DNA from: Fundidesulfovibrio terrae
GTDB lineage: Bacteria; Desulfobacterota; Desulfovibrionia; Desulfovibrionales; Desulfovibrionaceae
DNA length: 64,000 nt
Reading direction: 5' to 3'
Assembly: GCF_022808915.1 (NCBI RefSeq)
Contig: NZ_JAKZFS010000001.1
Coordinates: forward strand, 1,472,753-1,536,752
Shown: one piece after another, positions 24,712 to 33,270 of the stretch
Layout of the letters: every line of letters begins with the position of its first letter
Position numbering within the stretch: the first letter of the stretch is position 1
Made by a program: the position numbers and the translations under genes
Notes under the pieces: generated by a model
Told to the model about the DNA's origin: nothing
The model's input: only the letters and a program-made list of their open reading frames with translations
Databases searched by the model: none

Positions 24712-26301
24712 CTATTTCTTGATGGATTCCACGATGGCCCGGTCGAGCCCCCCGAAGGATTCCAGGATGCCCAGGCGTGTCTCGTGGAGCGCGGCCTGGC
24801 GCTTGCCGAACTCGCCCTTGGGGAAAAGCTTTTCCGGATGCATGAGGATGGACTCCACGCCGCTCACAGCCTTGGGCACGGCCAGGCCCACGGCCTCGTT
24901 GACCTCCCAGTCCTCCAGGTCGCCGCGTAGGATGGATTCCAGGATGTTCACCGTGTCGCCAAGGGTGATCTTGCGGAAGTGCTCGCCTTCTCCCACGCCG
25001 CCGGTGTTCAGCAGGTAGCAGTTGATGTGCGGGTTTGCGGCGAGGATCTCGTGGAAGAGATGGGCGTGGTCCACCCGGTCGCCAGCCAGGAAGGGGTCGT
25101 AGAAGAAGACGTTCTTGATCTTGCCCGCCTGGGTAGGGTCGCCGGCCGAGGACTCCATGGATTGTCCCAGCACCATGAAGGCCGAGGCCTGCTCGGGCGT
25201 GAGCTTGGACACGGCGGGCACTGTGGGGCCGCGCGTGATGATGAACAGGTTGTTGACGTCGCTGGCCGTGATGTGCCGGTGGGCGTGCATGAAGTCGCGG
25301 CGCTCCACCACCACGCGGCCGTTGGAGGTCAGCTCGATGTTGAAGAAGTCCATGTCGCCGTTCTGGTCGACGTGAACGTTCTCCAGGTAGGCGTCGGGCT
25401 TGAGCGCGCCGTAGTAGGTCTCGATCTGCTCGCTGGGGGTCAGGCCGTCGGTCTTGGCGTAGATGCCGCCCTGTTCGAAGCCGTGGAAGGAGCCGTCGCG
25501 CTTCAGGATGCCGCCGTCGTCCTGGATGAGCCAGGATTCCTCGCCGTTCTTGCGGGCCATGACCCGGCAGGTGAGCGAGGTCTTGCCATTGGCCGAGAGG
25601 GCCACGAAGAGCGAGGTCTGGGTCTGCATGCCGCCGTGGGCCATCTCCAGGCAGTCGCGGCGGCATCCGGCGTGCAGAAAGATGCCCTGGCGCTCGAGCT
25701 TGGCGCGCCAGTCCTCGCCGGCGAACACGCCTTTCTTCCATTCGCCCAGGTAGCTGGAGTTGCGCACCAGCTTGATCATGCGTCCGTCCTGAGAGTGCAC
25801 CAGGCGGATGGTGATGTCCTTTTCCGGCAGGGGTTTGGAACCGTTCTGCTCCCATGCGTCGTCGTAGAAGAAGATCACCTGGTAGGTGGGGTCGGTGACG
25901 TTGTTCACCCGGGGGCCAAAGAGCTTGTGGCCGCCGTAGGCGATGTGGGCGAAGCGGCGCGGCACCAGGAGCCTAGCCGTGACCGGCTGCCCCTCGTCGC
26001 GCACCAGCACGTCCATGCATATGAGCTGCTGCTTGTTCAGCGCCTGCTTGGCCTGGGCGAGCAGAGCGAACTCGGCCTGGCCGTAGGTGGCGTCGATGTT
26101 GTTCTTGGTGAAGGGCTTGGCCCGGGACATGGGCTCGGTGTTGGCCACGATGCTGCCGTAGCTGGTCTCGCGGACCTCGGGCTCCTCCAGGCAGATCCGC
26201 CTGAGCCTTTCCGGGCCGGGATTCTGGATGAGGCGTTCCTCATCCACGGCGTTGGCGTAGAGCTGCTTGATTGCGATATCGAACTCGTCGAAAAAAGCCA
26301 T
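24712..26301 (-). CDS. pckA: Phosphoenolpyruvate carboxykinase (ATP)
   Basis: 529 residues, full length. Converts oxaloacetate and ATP to phosphoenolpyruvate, CO2 and ADP, a gluconeogenic step. The kinase-1a P-loop is ALSANGKTSLT (GxSxxGKT, in the canonical enzyme GLSGTGKTTLS), followed by metal site region LIQDDGGIL and the adenine region (RNFYDDA-like IFFYDDAWEQ). The ATP-type family is recognised by MSRAKPFTKNN near residue 60 and FFNIELTSNGRVVVERRDF. The unusual Ala-Asn in place of Gly-Thr in the P-loop keeps the Gly, Lys and Thr. It is monocistronic between the PEP-CTERM gene and hldD. Confidence 0.92.
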   Translation of the reverse strand: MAFFDEFDIAIKQLYANAVDEERLIQNPGPERLRRICLEEPEVRETSYGSIVANTEPMSRAKPFTKNNIDATYGQAEFALLAQAKQALNKQQLICMDVLVRDEGQPVTARLLVPRRFAHIAYGGHKLFGPRVNNVTDPTYQVIFFYDDAWEQNGSKPLPEKDITIRLVHSQDGRMIKLVRNSSYLGEWKKGVFAGEDWRAKLERQGIFLHAGCRRDCLEMAHGGMQTQTSLFVALSANGKTSLTCRVMARKNGEESWLIQDDGGILKRDGSFHGFEQGGIYAKTDGLTPSEQIETYYGALKPDAYLENVHVDQNGDMDFFNIELTSNGRVVVERRDFMHAHRHITASDVNNLFIITRGPTVPAVSKLTPEQASAFMVLGQSMESSAGDPTQAGKIKNVFFYDPFLAGDRVDHAHLFHEILAANPHINCYLLNTGGVGEGEHFRKITLGDTVNILESILRGDLEDWEVNEAVGLAVPKAVSGVESILMHPEKLFPKGEFGKRQAALHETRLGILESFGGLDRAIVESIKK

Positions 26302-26451
26302 AGACTCGCCTCTCTGGGTTGGTTGCGGGCACTGCGGCGCTTGTACATCATTTCACGAAGTCAGCCAAGGACAAAGCAGTGTTGCATTCGCAGCCCGGCT
26401 GGCATAGTTGCGGGAAAACAGGCACTTCGCACGCGCGCACAGGGGGGCCGT

Positions 26452-27423
26452 ATGCTGATCGTCACCGGTGGAGCCGGGTTTCTGGGCAGCGCCGTCATCT
26501 GGAAGCTGAACGAGGCGGGCCGCCAGGACATCCTGGTGGTGGACAACCTGGGGCGAAGCTCCAAGTGGCGCAACCTGGTGAACCGGCGCTACGCCGACTA
26601 CATCCACAAATCGGATTTCTTGCGGCGCATCGAAGGCGGCAAGGACCCCTTCGGGATCACGGGCGTTGTGCACATGGGGGCCTGTTCGTCCACCACCGAG
26701 CCAGACGCGGACTACCTCTACGAGAACAACACCCGCTTCACCACGGAGCTGTGCCGCTGCTGCCTGGAGCGCGGCGTGCGCTTCGTGAACGCCTCCAGCG
26801 CGGCCACCTACGGCGACGGCTCGCGGGGCTTCGGGGACGCGCATTCCGGCCTGGAAGCGCTCAGGCCCATGAACATGTACGGCTACTCCAAGCACCTCTT
26901 TGACCTCACGGCCCTGAGGAACGGCTGGCTGGACGAGATCGCCAGCCTCAAATTCTTCAACGTCTACGGCCCCAACGAATACCACAAGAACGATATGATG
27001 AGCGTGGCCTGCAAGGCGTTCTCCCAGATCGGCGAGCGGGGCAGGGTGCGTCTTTTCCGGTCGCACCGCGAGGGCGTGGAGGACGGAGGGCAGCTTCGGG
27101 ACTTCGTTTACGTGAAAGATTGCGCAAACGTGGTCTGCTGGCTGCTGGAGAACTCGGAAGCCAGTGGGGTGTTCAACGTGGGAACGGGAAAGGCGCGCAG
27201 CTTCAATGATTTGGTGGGGGCGGTGTTTAAAGCCCTGGGGCGCGAGCCGGACATTGAATACGTGGACATGCCCGAGACCATCCGGGATACCTACCAGTAT
27301 TTTACCGAAGCTCCCATGGGGAAGCTGCGGGCCGCCGGGTACGACAGGGAGTTCACGTCGCTGGAAGAGGGCGTGAAGGACTACGTGCAGGGGTATCTGG
27401 CGGGTAAGGATAGCTTTCTATAA
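26452..27423 (+). CDS. hldD: ADP-L-glycero-D-manno-heptose-6-epimerase
   Basis: 323 residues; the open frame extends far upstream only as a shadow of pckA. Starts MLIVTGGAGFLGSAVIWKLN, the NADP-binding GxxGxxG, and carries HldD-specific segments: VVDNLGRSSKWRNL, the Thr/Ser site ACSSTTEPDADY, NASSAATYGDG, the catalytic Tyr and Lys in MYGYSKHLFD, and FNVYGPNEYHKNDMMSVA. It epimerises C6 of ADP-heptose for the inner core of lipopolysaccharide, so the organism makes a heptose-containing core. A run of G precedes the ATG. No other heptose gene adjoins. Confidence 0.93.
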   Translation: MLIVTGGAGFLGSAVIWKLNEAGRQDILVVDNLGRSSKWRNLVNRRYADYIHKSDFLRRIEGGKDPFGITGVVHMGACSSTTEPDADYLYENNTRFTTELCRCCLERGVRFVNASSAATYGDGSRGFGDAHSGLEALRPMNMYGYSKHLFDLTALRNGWLDEIASLKFFNVYGPNEYHKNDMMSVACKAFSQIGERGRVRLFRSHREGVEDGGQLRDFVYVKDCANVVCWLLENSEASGVFNVGTGKARSFNDLVGAVFKALGREPDIEYVDMPETIRDTYQYFTEAPMGKLRAAGYDREFTSLEEGVKDYVQGYLAGKDSFL

Positions 27424-27478
27424 GGGGCAGATTTTCTTTGCCTGGTGAATTGCGGAAACAGTGTGCAGGGGAGGGGTG

Positions 27479-28504
27479 ATGTTTATTGAGAAGGATCGTC
27501 TTGCAAAGTTTGTTCATAATAATTTCTTGTTTGTTTATAATGCGGCGTTGCTAGTTGTGGCGATTGTCATCTACTTGTTTCTTTTAAATATTCCCGAGAC
27601 TGGTGGTATGGTAAAGAGGCAATTTTGGGTTTCATTGTTTGTTTCTGTCTTTGTTGCGGCAATGCTTGGGTTGATTCCGAAGATTTATGAGTATTGTGCG
27701 AAGTATCTTGAAGCGGGTAGGATCACGAGTTTTTTTGGAACCTCAATACGGATTAACCCTGTTAGGTATGTGTTTCCATATAGAGTTTTGTTGAGAGAGT
27801 ACAGAGAGCAAAAAACACATGTGTGGGAGACGTATTTTACGCCAGATGTGGAGCCCTCAAAGATTCCTGTTCCGGAGGGAGTGAGGGCTTGGATCCCCTT
27901 TCAGGACATTAGGGCCGCCGTCTACGTCTCACGATTACTCGGGCGATATGTTGATATCACCCCGAAGTATATCGTTGATAGTGATATTTCTGAATATAAT
28001 CTTGATGAAATTGACTATACTATGGTTGCAATCGGGCTAGGATTTAATTGGGCAACCAATTTAATTGAAAGGTTCACTAGGCAGAAGCTGTTTAAAATAG
28101 TTTGGGATGAATCTTGTAAGTTTGGTGTTCGGTGCACAGATCACTTTATTGTTCCGGGGTTTGATGTTGATATATCAGATAAAGATAGGGATTATTCGAT
28201 TATTGCTCGTGTTGCTTGTCCGCAGCAAGAGTGTAAAAATTCGAGATATTTTTTTGTGTGTGCAGGAAGAACAGCAGATGGAACGGCTGCGGCTGGATAT
28301 TTTTTACAAAAAAAATGGAAAGAAATATTGAAAATGTATGGTTCTGGGGCAGGAGATAAGAAGGACTTAGAGAAGGATAGCATGGTTGTTGTTGTTGAGC
28401 ATCAGTGTTCAAGTGAACAGGGGAAAGAGATGGAGATGAATGTTCAATTTGCCAGAAAAGAAGGAGAGCCTGTAGTCCGATTCTTTCGGAATGAAGAATC
28501 ATAA
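27479..28504 (+). CDS. AT-rich membrane protein with two N-terminal helices and unknown soluble domain
   Basis: 341 residues from the ATG at 27479 (GAGGGGTG upstream). Two membrane helices (about 18-36 and 50-69) form a hairpin, followed by a cytoplasmic domain of about 260 residues. Notable segments are DIRAAVYVSRLLGRYVDI, VDSDISEYNLDEIDYTMVAI followed by GLGFNWATNLI, DYSIIARVACPQQECKNSRY and FFVCAGRTADGTAAAGYFLQ. The pairing of a buried acidic patch with a Gly/Asn strand end and a GT-Ala helix suggests a Rossmann-like sensor domain; I cannot name it. Codon use is strongly AT-rich, unlike hldD and mutL on either side, so it is a recent insertion. A defence or stress accessory is a guess. Confidence 0.72.
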   Translation: MFIEKDRLAKFVHNNFLFVYNAALLVVAIVIYLFLLNIPETGGMVKRQFWVSLFVSVFVAAMLGLIPKIYEYCAKYLEAGRITSFFGTSIRINPVRYVFPYRVLLREYREQKTHVWETYFTPDVEPSKIPVPEGVRAWIPFQDIRAAVYVSRLLGRYVDITPKYIVDSDISEYNLDEIDYTMVAIGLGFNWATNLIERFTRQKLFKIVWDESCKFGVRCTDHFIVPGFDVDISDKDRDYSIIARVACPQQECKNSRYFFVCAGRTADGTAAAGYFLQKKWKEILKMYGSGAGDKKDLEKDSMVVVVEHQCSSEQGKEMEMNVQFARKEGEPVVRFFRNEES

Positions 28505-28608
28505 TTCATGACATATGGTCCTTGGATCCACTCCAAAGCTAGGCCGCGTTTATCTGGATAATATAGTTGTGCAGGGGCAATGCCTAGCCGCACCTACAAG
28601 CGTAGGAG

Positions 28609-30714
28609 TTATTTCCTGCGCTTAAACAACTTCTCCAGCGCCTTGGTGTCCCATGTGACCACCACCGGCCTGCCGTGGGGGCAGTAGTCGCGGTCCTTGG
28701 CTCCGCTCCAGGCGTCAACCAGGGCCAGGGCCTCGTCGTCGGCCAGCCTGTCCCCGGCCTTGATGGCCGCCTTGCAACTCATTACCGCCCACAGGTCCTC
28801 CATCTTCTTGGCCTGCCCGGTCAGGGCCTCGCGCAGAAATTCCTTGGCCTGCCCCGTGGTGAGAAGCGGGGGCACGCCCTTCACCGCCACCACTCCGGGG
28901 CGCGGCTCGCTCATCTGGAACCCCAGGGCCGTCAGGTCCCGCCAGAGCCCGGCCAGCTTCTTCTGTTCGGAAGCGTGCAGCACCAGCTCGAAGGGGATGG
29001 CCAGGGCCTGGCTCTGGCCCTTGCTGTGGGCCGAACGCATCTTGTCGTAGAGGACGCGCTCGTGGGCGGCGTGCTGGTCCAAGAGGGCCAGGCCTTCCCC
29101 GGCCAGGCGCAGCACCAGGTACGTGCCGGACACCTGCCCCAGGTACTCCACGCCGCGCGTGCCGCGCCCCTTGCGCTGGGGGGCAGGGGTGGGCCGGGCC
29201 TCTCGCTCGACGCCGTAGCCGGGCTGGGCCTCGTGCAACGCCGCCGGTTGCCGGAAGCGCTCCATGTGGCGCGCGGCAGGACCGTCCGCCATGCCGTGCT
29301 CGCCGGTCCCTTCGTATAATCCTCCCGGGCGCGGGCCGGATTCGCCCCGCCGCAGGTAGGCTGGAACGTCCTCCCCGACGTCGCCGGGCTCGAACCCGGA
29401 GGCCGAACCGGCACGCTCTTGCGCTGCGCCCCTGGAGCGGAAGGACGGCAGGAAGCCTGACCGCGCGTCGTCCTCTCCCGGTTGCTCAAGCCTGCCGGAG
29501 GCGAAATCCTCCCAGGCGGCAGGTTCGCCCAGGGCGCGTCCGGCCGCGTCCCGTCCATGTCCCCCAGGCGTGCGCGGAGCATCCCGCTCCCCTGCGTTCT
29601 CCCGGGCCACCTCCACCAGATACTCCTGGTAGGTGGCATATTTGGGGCCGTCCTGGGCGTCTTTGGCGATGGACGGACCGTTGTGGTCCATGACGCTCTG
29701 CATCCTGGCCGACGGAGCGCCCAGGTCCAGCGCCCGGGCCACGGCGGTGCGCACCAGCGAAAACATGAGCCCCTCGTCGCGGAAGCGCACCTCGGTCTTG
29801 GCCGGGTGGACGTTGACGTCCACCTCGCCCGGCCCGGTGGTGATGAAGAGGGCGGCCACGGGGTATTCCCGCGAGAGCATGCGGCCCTTGTAGGCCTCGC
29901 GCACCGCCCGCAGGAGCACCCGGTCCTGCACAGGGCGGCCGTTGACGTAGAAGAGCATGCGATCGGGCCGGGCCTGGCCCGCGTGGGGCAGGCCCGCGTA
30001 GCCGGTGACGCGGCAACCGTGCATTTCGGCCTCTACGGGGGTGAGGGCCTGGGTCACGGCCGGGGGCCAGACGGCGGCGAGGCGGGCCAGCAGATCCTGT
30101 CCGGCCACGAAGCGCAGCACCGTCCGCTCCCCGATGGAAAGCTTGAAGGCCACATCGAGCCGGGCCAAGGCCATGCGCTCCAGCACCTCCTGGCAGCGGC
30201 GCACCTCGGTGGCCTGGGTCTTCATGAACTTGAGCCGGGCGGGCACGTTGGCGAACAGGTCGCGAACCTCGATGCGCGTGCCCTGGGGCATGGCCGTGGG
30301 GCCTTCTTCGCGGAAATCCCCGAAATGCACATCGAGCGAGTGGGCGTCAGGACTGTCCTGGCTCTTTGAAGCCAGGCGCATGCGCGACACCGAAGCGATG
30401 GAGGGCAGGGCCTCGCCGCGGAAGCCGAAGGTGGCGATGGCTTCCAAATCCTCCACGGCCGTGAGCTTGCTGGTGGCATGGCGGGTGAGCGCGAGCTTGA
30501 TCTCGCCCGGATCCATGCCCCGGCCGTTGTCCTGGATGAGGATGAGCCCGAGGCCTCCGCCGTCCAGGGTCACCTGGACCCGGTCGGCGCCCGCATCCAG
30601 GCTGTTTTCCACGAGTTCCTTGACGACGCTCGACGGCCGCTCTACCACCTCGCCTGCGGCGATCTGGTTCTGGAGGTTGGGCGGCAGTACCCGAATTGTG
30701 CGGTAGGAATTCAT
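28609..30714 (-). CDS. mutL: DNA mismatch repair protein MutL
   Basis: 701 residues. The GHKL ATPase has all motifs: NQIAAGEVVERPSSVVKELV, ENSLDAGAD, DNGRGMD, RHATSKL and FGFRGEALPSIASV. A variable linker of about 180 residues is Gly/Arg/Pro-rich. The C-terminal dimerisation/endonuclease part starts LGQVSGTYLVL; the metal motif DQHA(X)2E(X)4E appears as DQHAAHERVLYD, with Asp for the last Glu, together with SCKAAIKAG and CPHGRPVV. So it is an endonuclease-type MutL as in organisms lacking MutH. Start at 30714 (MNSYRTIRVLPPN) is the conserved position. It diverges from alr with overlapping 5' regions (46 bases between start codons). Confidence 0.95.
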   Translation of the reverse strand: MNSYRTIRVLPPNLQNQIAAGEVVERPSSVVKELVENSLDAGADRVQVTLDGGGLGLILIQDNGRGMDPGEIKLALTRHATSKLTAVEDLEAIATFGFRGEALPSIASVSRMRLASKSQDSPDAHSLDVHFGDFREEGPTAMPQGTRIEVRDLFANVPARLKFMKTQATEVRRCQEVLERMALARLDVAFKLSIGERTVLRFVAGQDLLARLAAVWPPAVTQALTPVEAEMHGCRVTGYAGLPHAGQARPDRMLFYVNGRPVQDRVLLRAVREAYKGRMLSREYPVAALFITTGPGEVDVNVHPAKTEVRFRDEGLMFSLVRTAVARALDLGAPSARMQSVMDHNGPSIAKDAQDGPKYATYQEYLVEVARENAGERDAPRTPGGHGRDAAGRALGEPAAWEDFASGRLEQPGEDDARSGFLPSFRSRGAAQERAGSASGFEPGDVGEDVPAYLRRGESGPRPGGLYEGTGEHGMADGPAARHMERFRQPAALHEAQPGYGVEREARPTPAPQRKGRGTRGVEYLGQVSGTYLVLRLAGEGLALLDQHAAHERVLYDKMRSAHSKGQSQALAIPFELVLHASEQKKLAGLWRDLTALGFQMSEPRPGVVAVKGVPPLLTTGQAKEFLREALTGQAKKMEDLWAVMSCKAAIKAGDRLADDEALALVDAWSGAKDRDYCPHGRPVVVTWDTKALEKLFKRRK

Positions 30715-30760
30715 CGCCGCGAGAATACCCGAACACGCAACTCCCGGCAACGGAGCGGAT

Positions 30761-31882
30761 ATGAGCATTCCCTACAACAAAATCACGGCTGTCATCGAAC
30801 TGGCCAATATCGTTCACAATTATCATGTGCTCCAGGCTGCGTCCGGGGCCATCCTGCCGGTCATCAAGGCCGACGCCTACGGCCACGGGCTCTCCCAGGT
30901 GGCCCAGGCCCTGTCCGCCGAGGGCGCGGACACCTTTGCCGTGGGCACCGTGGAGGAGGCCGTGGCCTTGCGCGCCTCGGGCCACGCCCGCCGGGTGATC
31001 GCCCTGCTGGGACCCGTGGAGGACCACGAGTACGCGGCCCTGTGGAACGCGGGCGTGGTGGCCTTCTTCCACAGCTTCGACCAGCTGGACAGGCTGGACG
31101 CTTTCCAGAAAGACCGGGACGAGGTGCTGCCCATCGCCCTCAAGTTCGACACTGGCATGCGCCGCCTGGGCTTCACCCTGGCCGACGTGCCCGCCGTGGC
31201 CGCGAAACTCAAGGCCATGAAGAACGTGCGCCTGGAGTACGTCAGCTCCCACCTGGCCACGGCCGATGAGCCCGGGGCCCTGGCCTACGTCAGGGAGCAG
31301 GGCGAGGAATTCGCGGCCATCCGGCGCGAGCTCCTGGCCCACGGCCTGCCCCACAAAGCCAACATCGCCAACTCGGCGGCGATCCTGGGGCATCCGGACC
31401 TGCACCTGGACAACCAGCGCGCGGGCATCGCCCTGTACGGGGCGAGCCCCTTTTACGGCACCTCGCGCGAGGAGCTGGGGCGCGACTTGAAGCCAGCCAT
31501 GAGCGTGAAGACGAAGATACTTTCCGTGCACCCCCTCAAGGCCGGGCAGACCATCAGCTACGGATGCACCTTCAAGGCTGGGCAGGACATGCAGGTGGCC
31601 ATCGTGGCCGCCGGGTACGCCGACGCCTACAGCCGGGGGCTCTCGGGCAAGGCGCAGATGTGCTTGAAAGGCAGGCGGGTGCCGGTGCTGGGGAGGGTGT
31701 GCATGCAGATGTGCGCGGTGGACGTGACCGGCATGGACGGCGTGCGCCCGGGCGACGAAATCTGGCTGCTGGGCGGCGAGGGCGAGGGGCGCATCACCCC
31801 CGAGGACCTGGCCGGATGGTGGGGCACCATCACCTACGAGGTGTTCTGCCTGCTGGGGCTGAACAAGCGCGAGTACGTCTAG
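30761..31882 (+). CDS. alr: Alanine racemase
   Basis: 373 residues with GGAG upstream of the ATG. PLP-binding Lys36 is in PVIKADAYGHG and the second catalytic base, Tyr267, is in QTISYGCTFKAG; other marks are KFDTGMRRLGF, NIANSAAILGHPD, RAGIALYGASP and GRVCMQMCAVDV. It interconverts L- and D-alanine for peptidoglycan. One base of note: the family MDQ...MVD segment near residue 310 reads MQMCAVDVTG. It is followed by a 3'-end repeat and a terminator. Confidence 0.94.
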   Translation: MSIPYNKITAVIELANIVHNYHVLQAASGAILPVIKADAYGHGLSQVAQALSAEGADTFAVGTVEEAVALRASGHARRVIALLGPVEDHEYAALWNAGVVAFFHSFDQLDRLDAFQKDRDEVLPIALKFDTGMRRLGFTLADVPAVAAKLKAMKNVRLEYVSSHLATADEPGALAYVREQGEEFAAIRRELLAHGLPHKANIANSAAILGHPDLHLDNQRAGIALYGASPFYGTSREELGRDLKPAMSVKTKILSVHPLKAGQTISYGCTFKAGQDMQVAIVAAGYADAYSRGLSGKAQMCLKGRRVPVLGRVCMQMCAVDVTGMDGVRPGDEIWLLGGEGEGRITPEDLAGWWGTITYEVFCLLGLNKREYV

Positions 31883-31885
31883 CAC

Positions 31886-31950
31886 CGCCGGAGGCGAAAG
31901 GGGATTCCAAAGGGACGAAGTCCCTTTGGCCGCCGGAGGCATCTTCCCTC
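31886..31950 (+). repeat. Dispersed 3'-end repeat, copy 3
   Basis: Starts a few bases after the alr stop: CGCCGGAGGC, then the hairpin AAAGGGAC/GTCCCTTT, then CGCCGGAGGC again. It aligns with the copy at 15.44-15.49 kb over about 55 bases, in the opposite orientation relative to the neighbouring gene. Confidence 0.7.
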
Positions 31951-31968
31951 CCAATCTCACAAAATAGA

Positions 31969-32001
31969 CCGGGGCCGTCCACGCGGGCAGCCCCGGCCTT
32001 T
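31969..32001 (+). terminator. Terminator after alr
   Basis: Stem CCGGGGC / GCCCCGG with a 14-base loop, followed by CCTTTTCTT. It lies between convergent alr and the oxidoreductase gene. Confidence 0.6.
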
Positions 32002-32003
32002 TC

Positions 32004-33116
32004 TTACTTCTTCTCTTTGGCCCGCTTCTTCTCGAAGGTCACGCAGCGGATGCCCTCACCCGCGAATCCCGGTGCGTAGCAGGCGTTGTCCGACACGCAC
32101 AGGGCCGGGCGGCGGTCGCCCTCGTGCCAGCGCTTCACCAGCCCCGGCTCGCAGATGAGCGGGCGGCACAGGGAGATATAGTCGGCCAGCCCCGACTTCA
32201 GGACTTCCTCGCACACCTCGATGGAGCGCAGCCCCCCCACCAGCATGAGCGGAATCTTCAGGCGACTTTTGCACAGGGCCGCCGCTTGCCGGTAGTAGCC
32301 TTCCTGCTCCTTCGTTTTGATCCGACCCTTGCGCGCGGGCATGAAGGCCTCGCCCGCGGGCCTGCACCCGCCCGAAAGCTCGATGGCGTCCACGGAGGCC
32401 GCCTCCAGCATGGCGGCCACGGCGGCCGAGTCCTCGCGGGTTTGGCCGCCCGCCACGAAATCTTCTGAATTGATCTTGGCCAGCACCGGGAAGCCTGCGC
32501 CCACGGCGCCCCGCACGGCGTGCGTCACTTCCATGAGCAAGCGCGCCCGGTTCTCCAGGGGGCCGCCGTATTCGTCCGTCCGCTTGTTCCAGGCCGGTGA
32601 GAGGAATTGGTTCAGGAGGTAGCCGTGGGCGGAGTGGATCTGCACGGCGTCGAAGCCGGTCTCCTTGGCGCGCCCGGCGGCGCGGGCGAAGGCCGCTACG
32701 GTGGCGGCGATGCCCTCGGCGTCCAGCTCGCGGCAGTCGGCGTCCGGCAGGGCGCTCGGCCCCACGGGGCGCTTGCCGGAGAGCTTGGCGTTGGCCTGGG
32801 TGCCCGCATGGGCCAGCTGCAGGGCGATCTTGCCCCCTGCGTCATGGACGGCCTTGGTCATGGAGGCCAGTCCGTCCTCGAGCTTGTCGCTGTACGCGCC
32901 AAGCTGCTTGAGACCGGCCTGGCCCTCGGGGGAGACGAAAGCGTGGCTTGAGATGATGAGGCCCACCTCGCCCCGGGCCAGCTCGGCCATCATGTCGCTT
33001 AGGCGCGGGGTGACGGAGCCGTCGTCCCCGGCCAGGCCCTCCCAGGTCGCGGAGCGCACGAAGCGGTTCTTGAGGGTGAGGGATTTTATGACGGTGGTAT
33101 CGAAGAGGTCGGGCAT
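32004..33116 (-). CDS. NADH:flavin oxidoreductase, Old Yellow Enzyme family
   Basis: 370 residues from the ATG at 33116, with AAAGGAGG upstream; the frame continues to 33230 without a ribosome site. FMN TIM-barrel marks: LKNRFVRSATWEG at the N-terminus, GKIALQLAHAGTQAN, FDAVQIHSAHGYLLNQFLSP (the HxAHGYL substrate site), NKRTDEYGGPLENRARL, and LMLVGGLRSIEVCEEVL plus SLCRPLI near the phosphate site. A Cys-rich end (CVSDNACYAPGF) recalls, but does not complete, the iron-sulfur motif of longer 2,4-dienoyl-CoA reductase-like members. Reduces activated double bonds; substrate unknown. Confidence 0.92.
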   Translation of the reverse strand: MPDLFDTTVIKSLTLKNRFVRSATWEGLAGDDGSVTPRLSDMMAELARGEVGLIISSHAFVSPEGQAGLKQLGAYSDKLEDGLASMTKAVHDAGGKIALQLAHAGTQANAKLSGKRPVGPSALPDADCRELDAEGIAATVAAFARAAGRAKETGFDAVQIHSAHGYLLNQFLSPAWNKRTDEYGGPLENRARLLMEVTHAVRGAVGAGFPVLAKINSEDFVAGGQTREDSAAVAAMLEAASVDAIELSGGCRPAGEAFMPARKGRIKTKEQEGYYRQAAALCKSRLKIPLMLVGGLRSIEVCEEVLKSGLADYISLCRPLICEPGLVKRWHEGDRRPALCVSDNACYAPGFAGEGIRCVTFEKKRAKEKK

Positions 33117-33270
33117 GGCTGCCTCCTTTGGCTGCGCGGTATCGTAGGTTAGGCCGCCAGTAGCACGGCCGCGCGCGGGGAGTACAGCCTCGAAGCGGAC
33201 GGGGGATGTCCGGGAACGGACAGGAGACACGGTTGGCTGGAGGGAAATGCTTGCTCGTATAGCAAAGCGT

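Noticed and set aside
24979..26451. Long in-frame upstream extension of hldD
   Set aside because: The extra 491 codons are antisense to pckA and repetitive in Val/Gly/His. The ATG at 26452 begins exactly at the NAD-binding motif.
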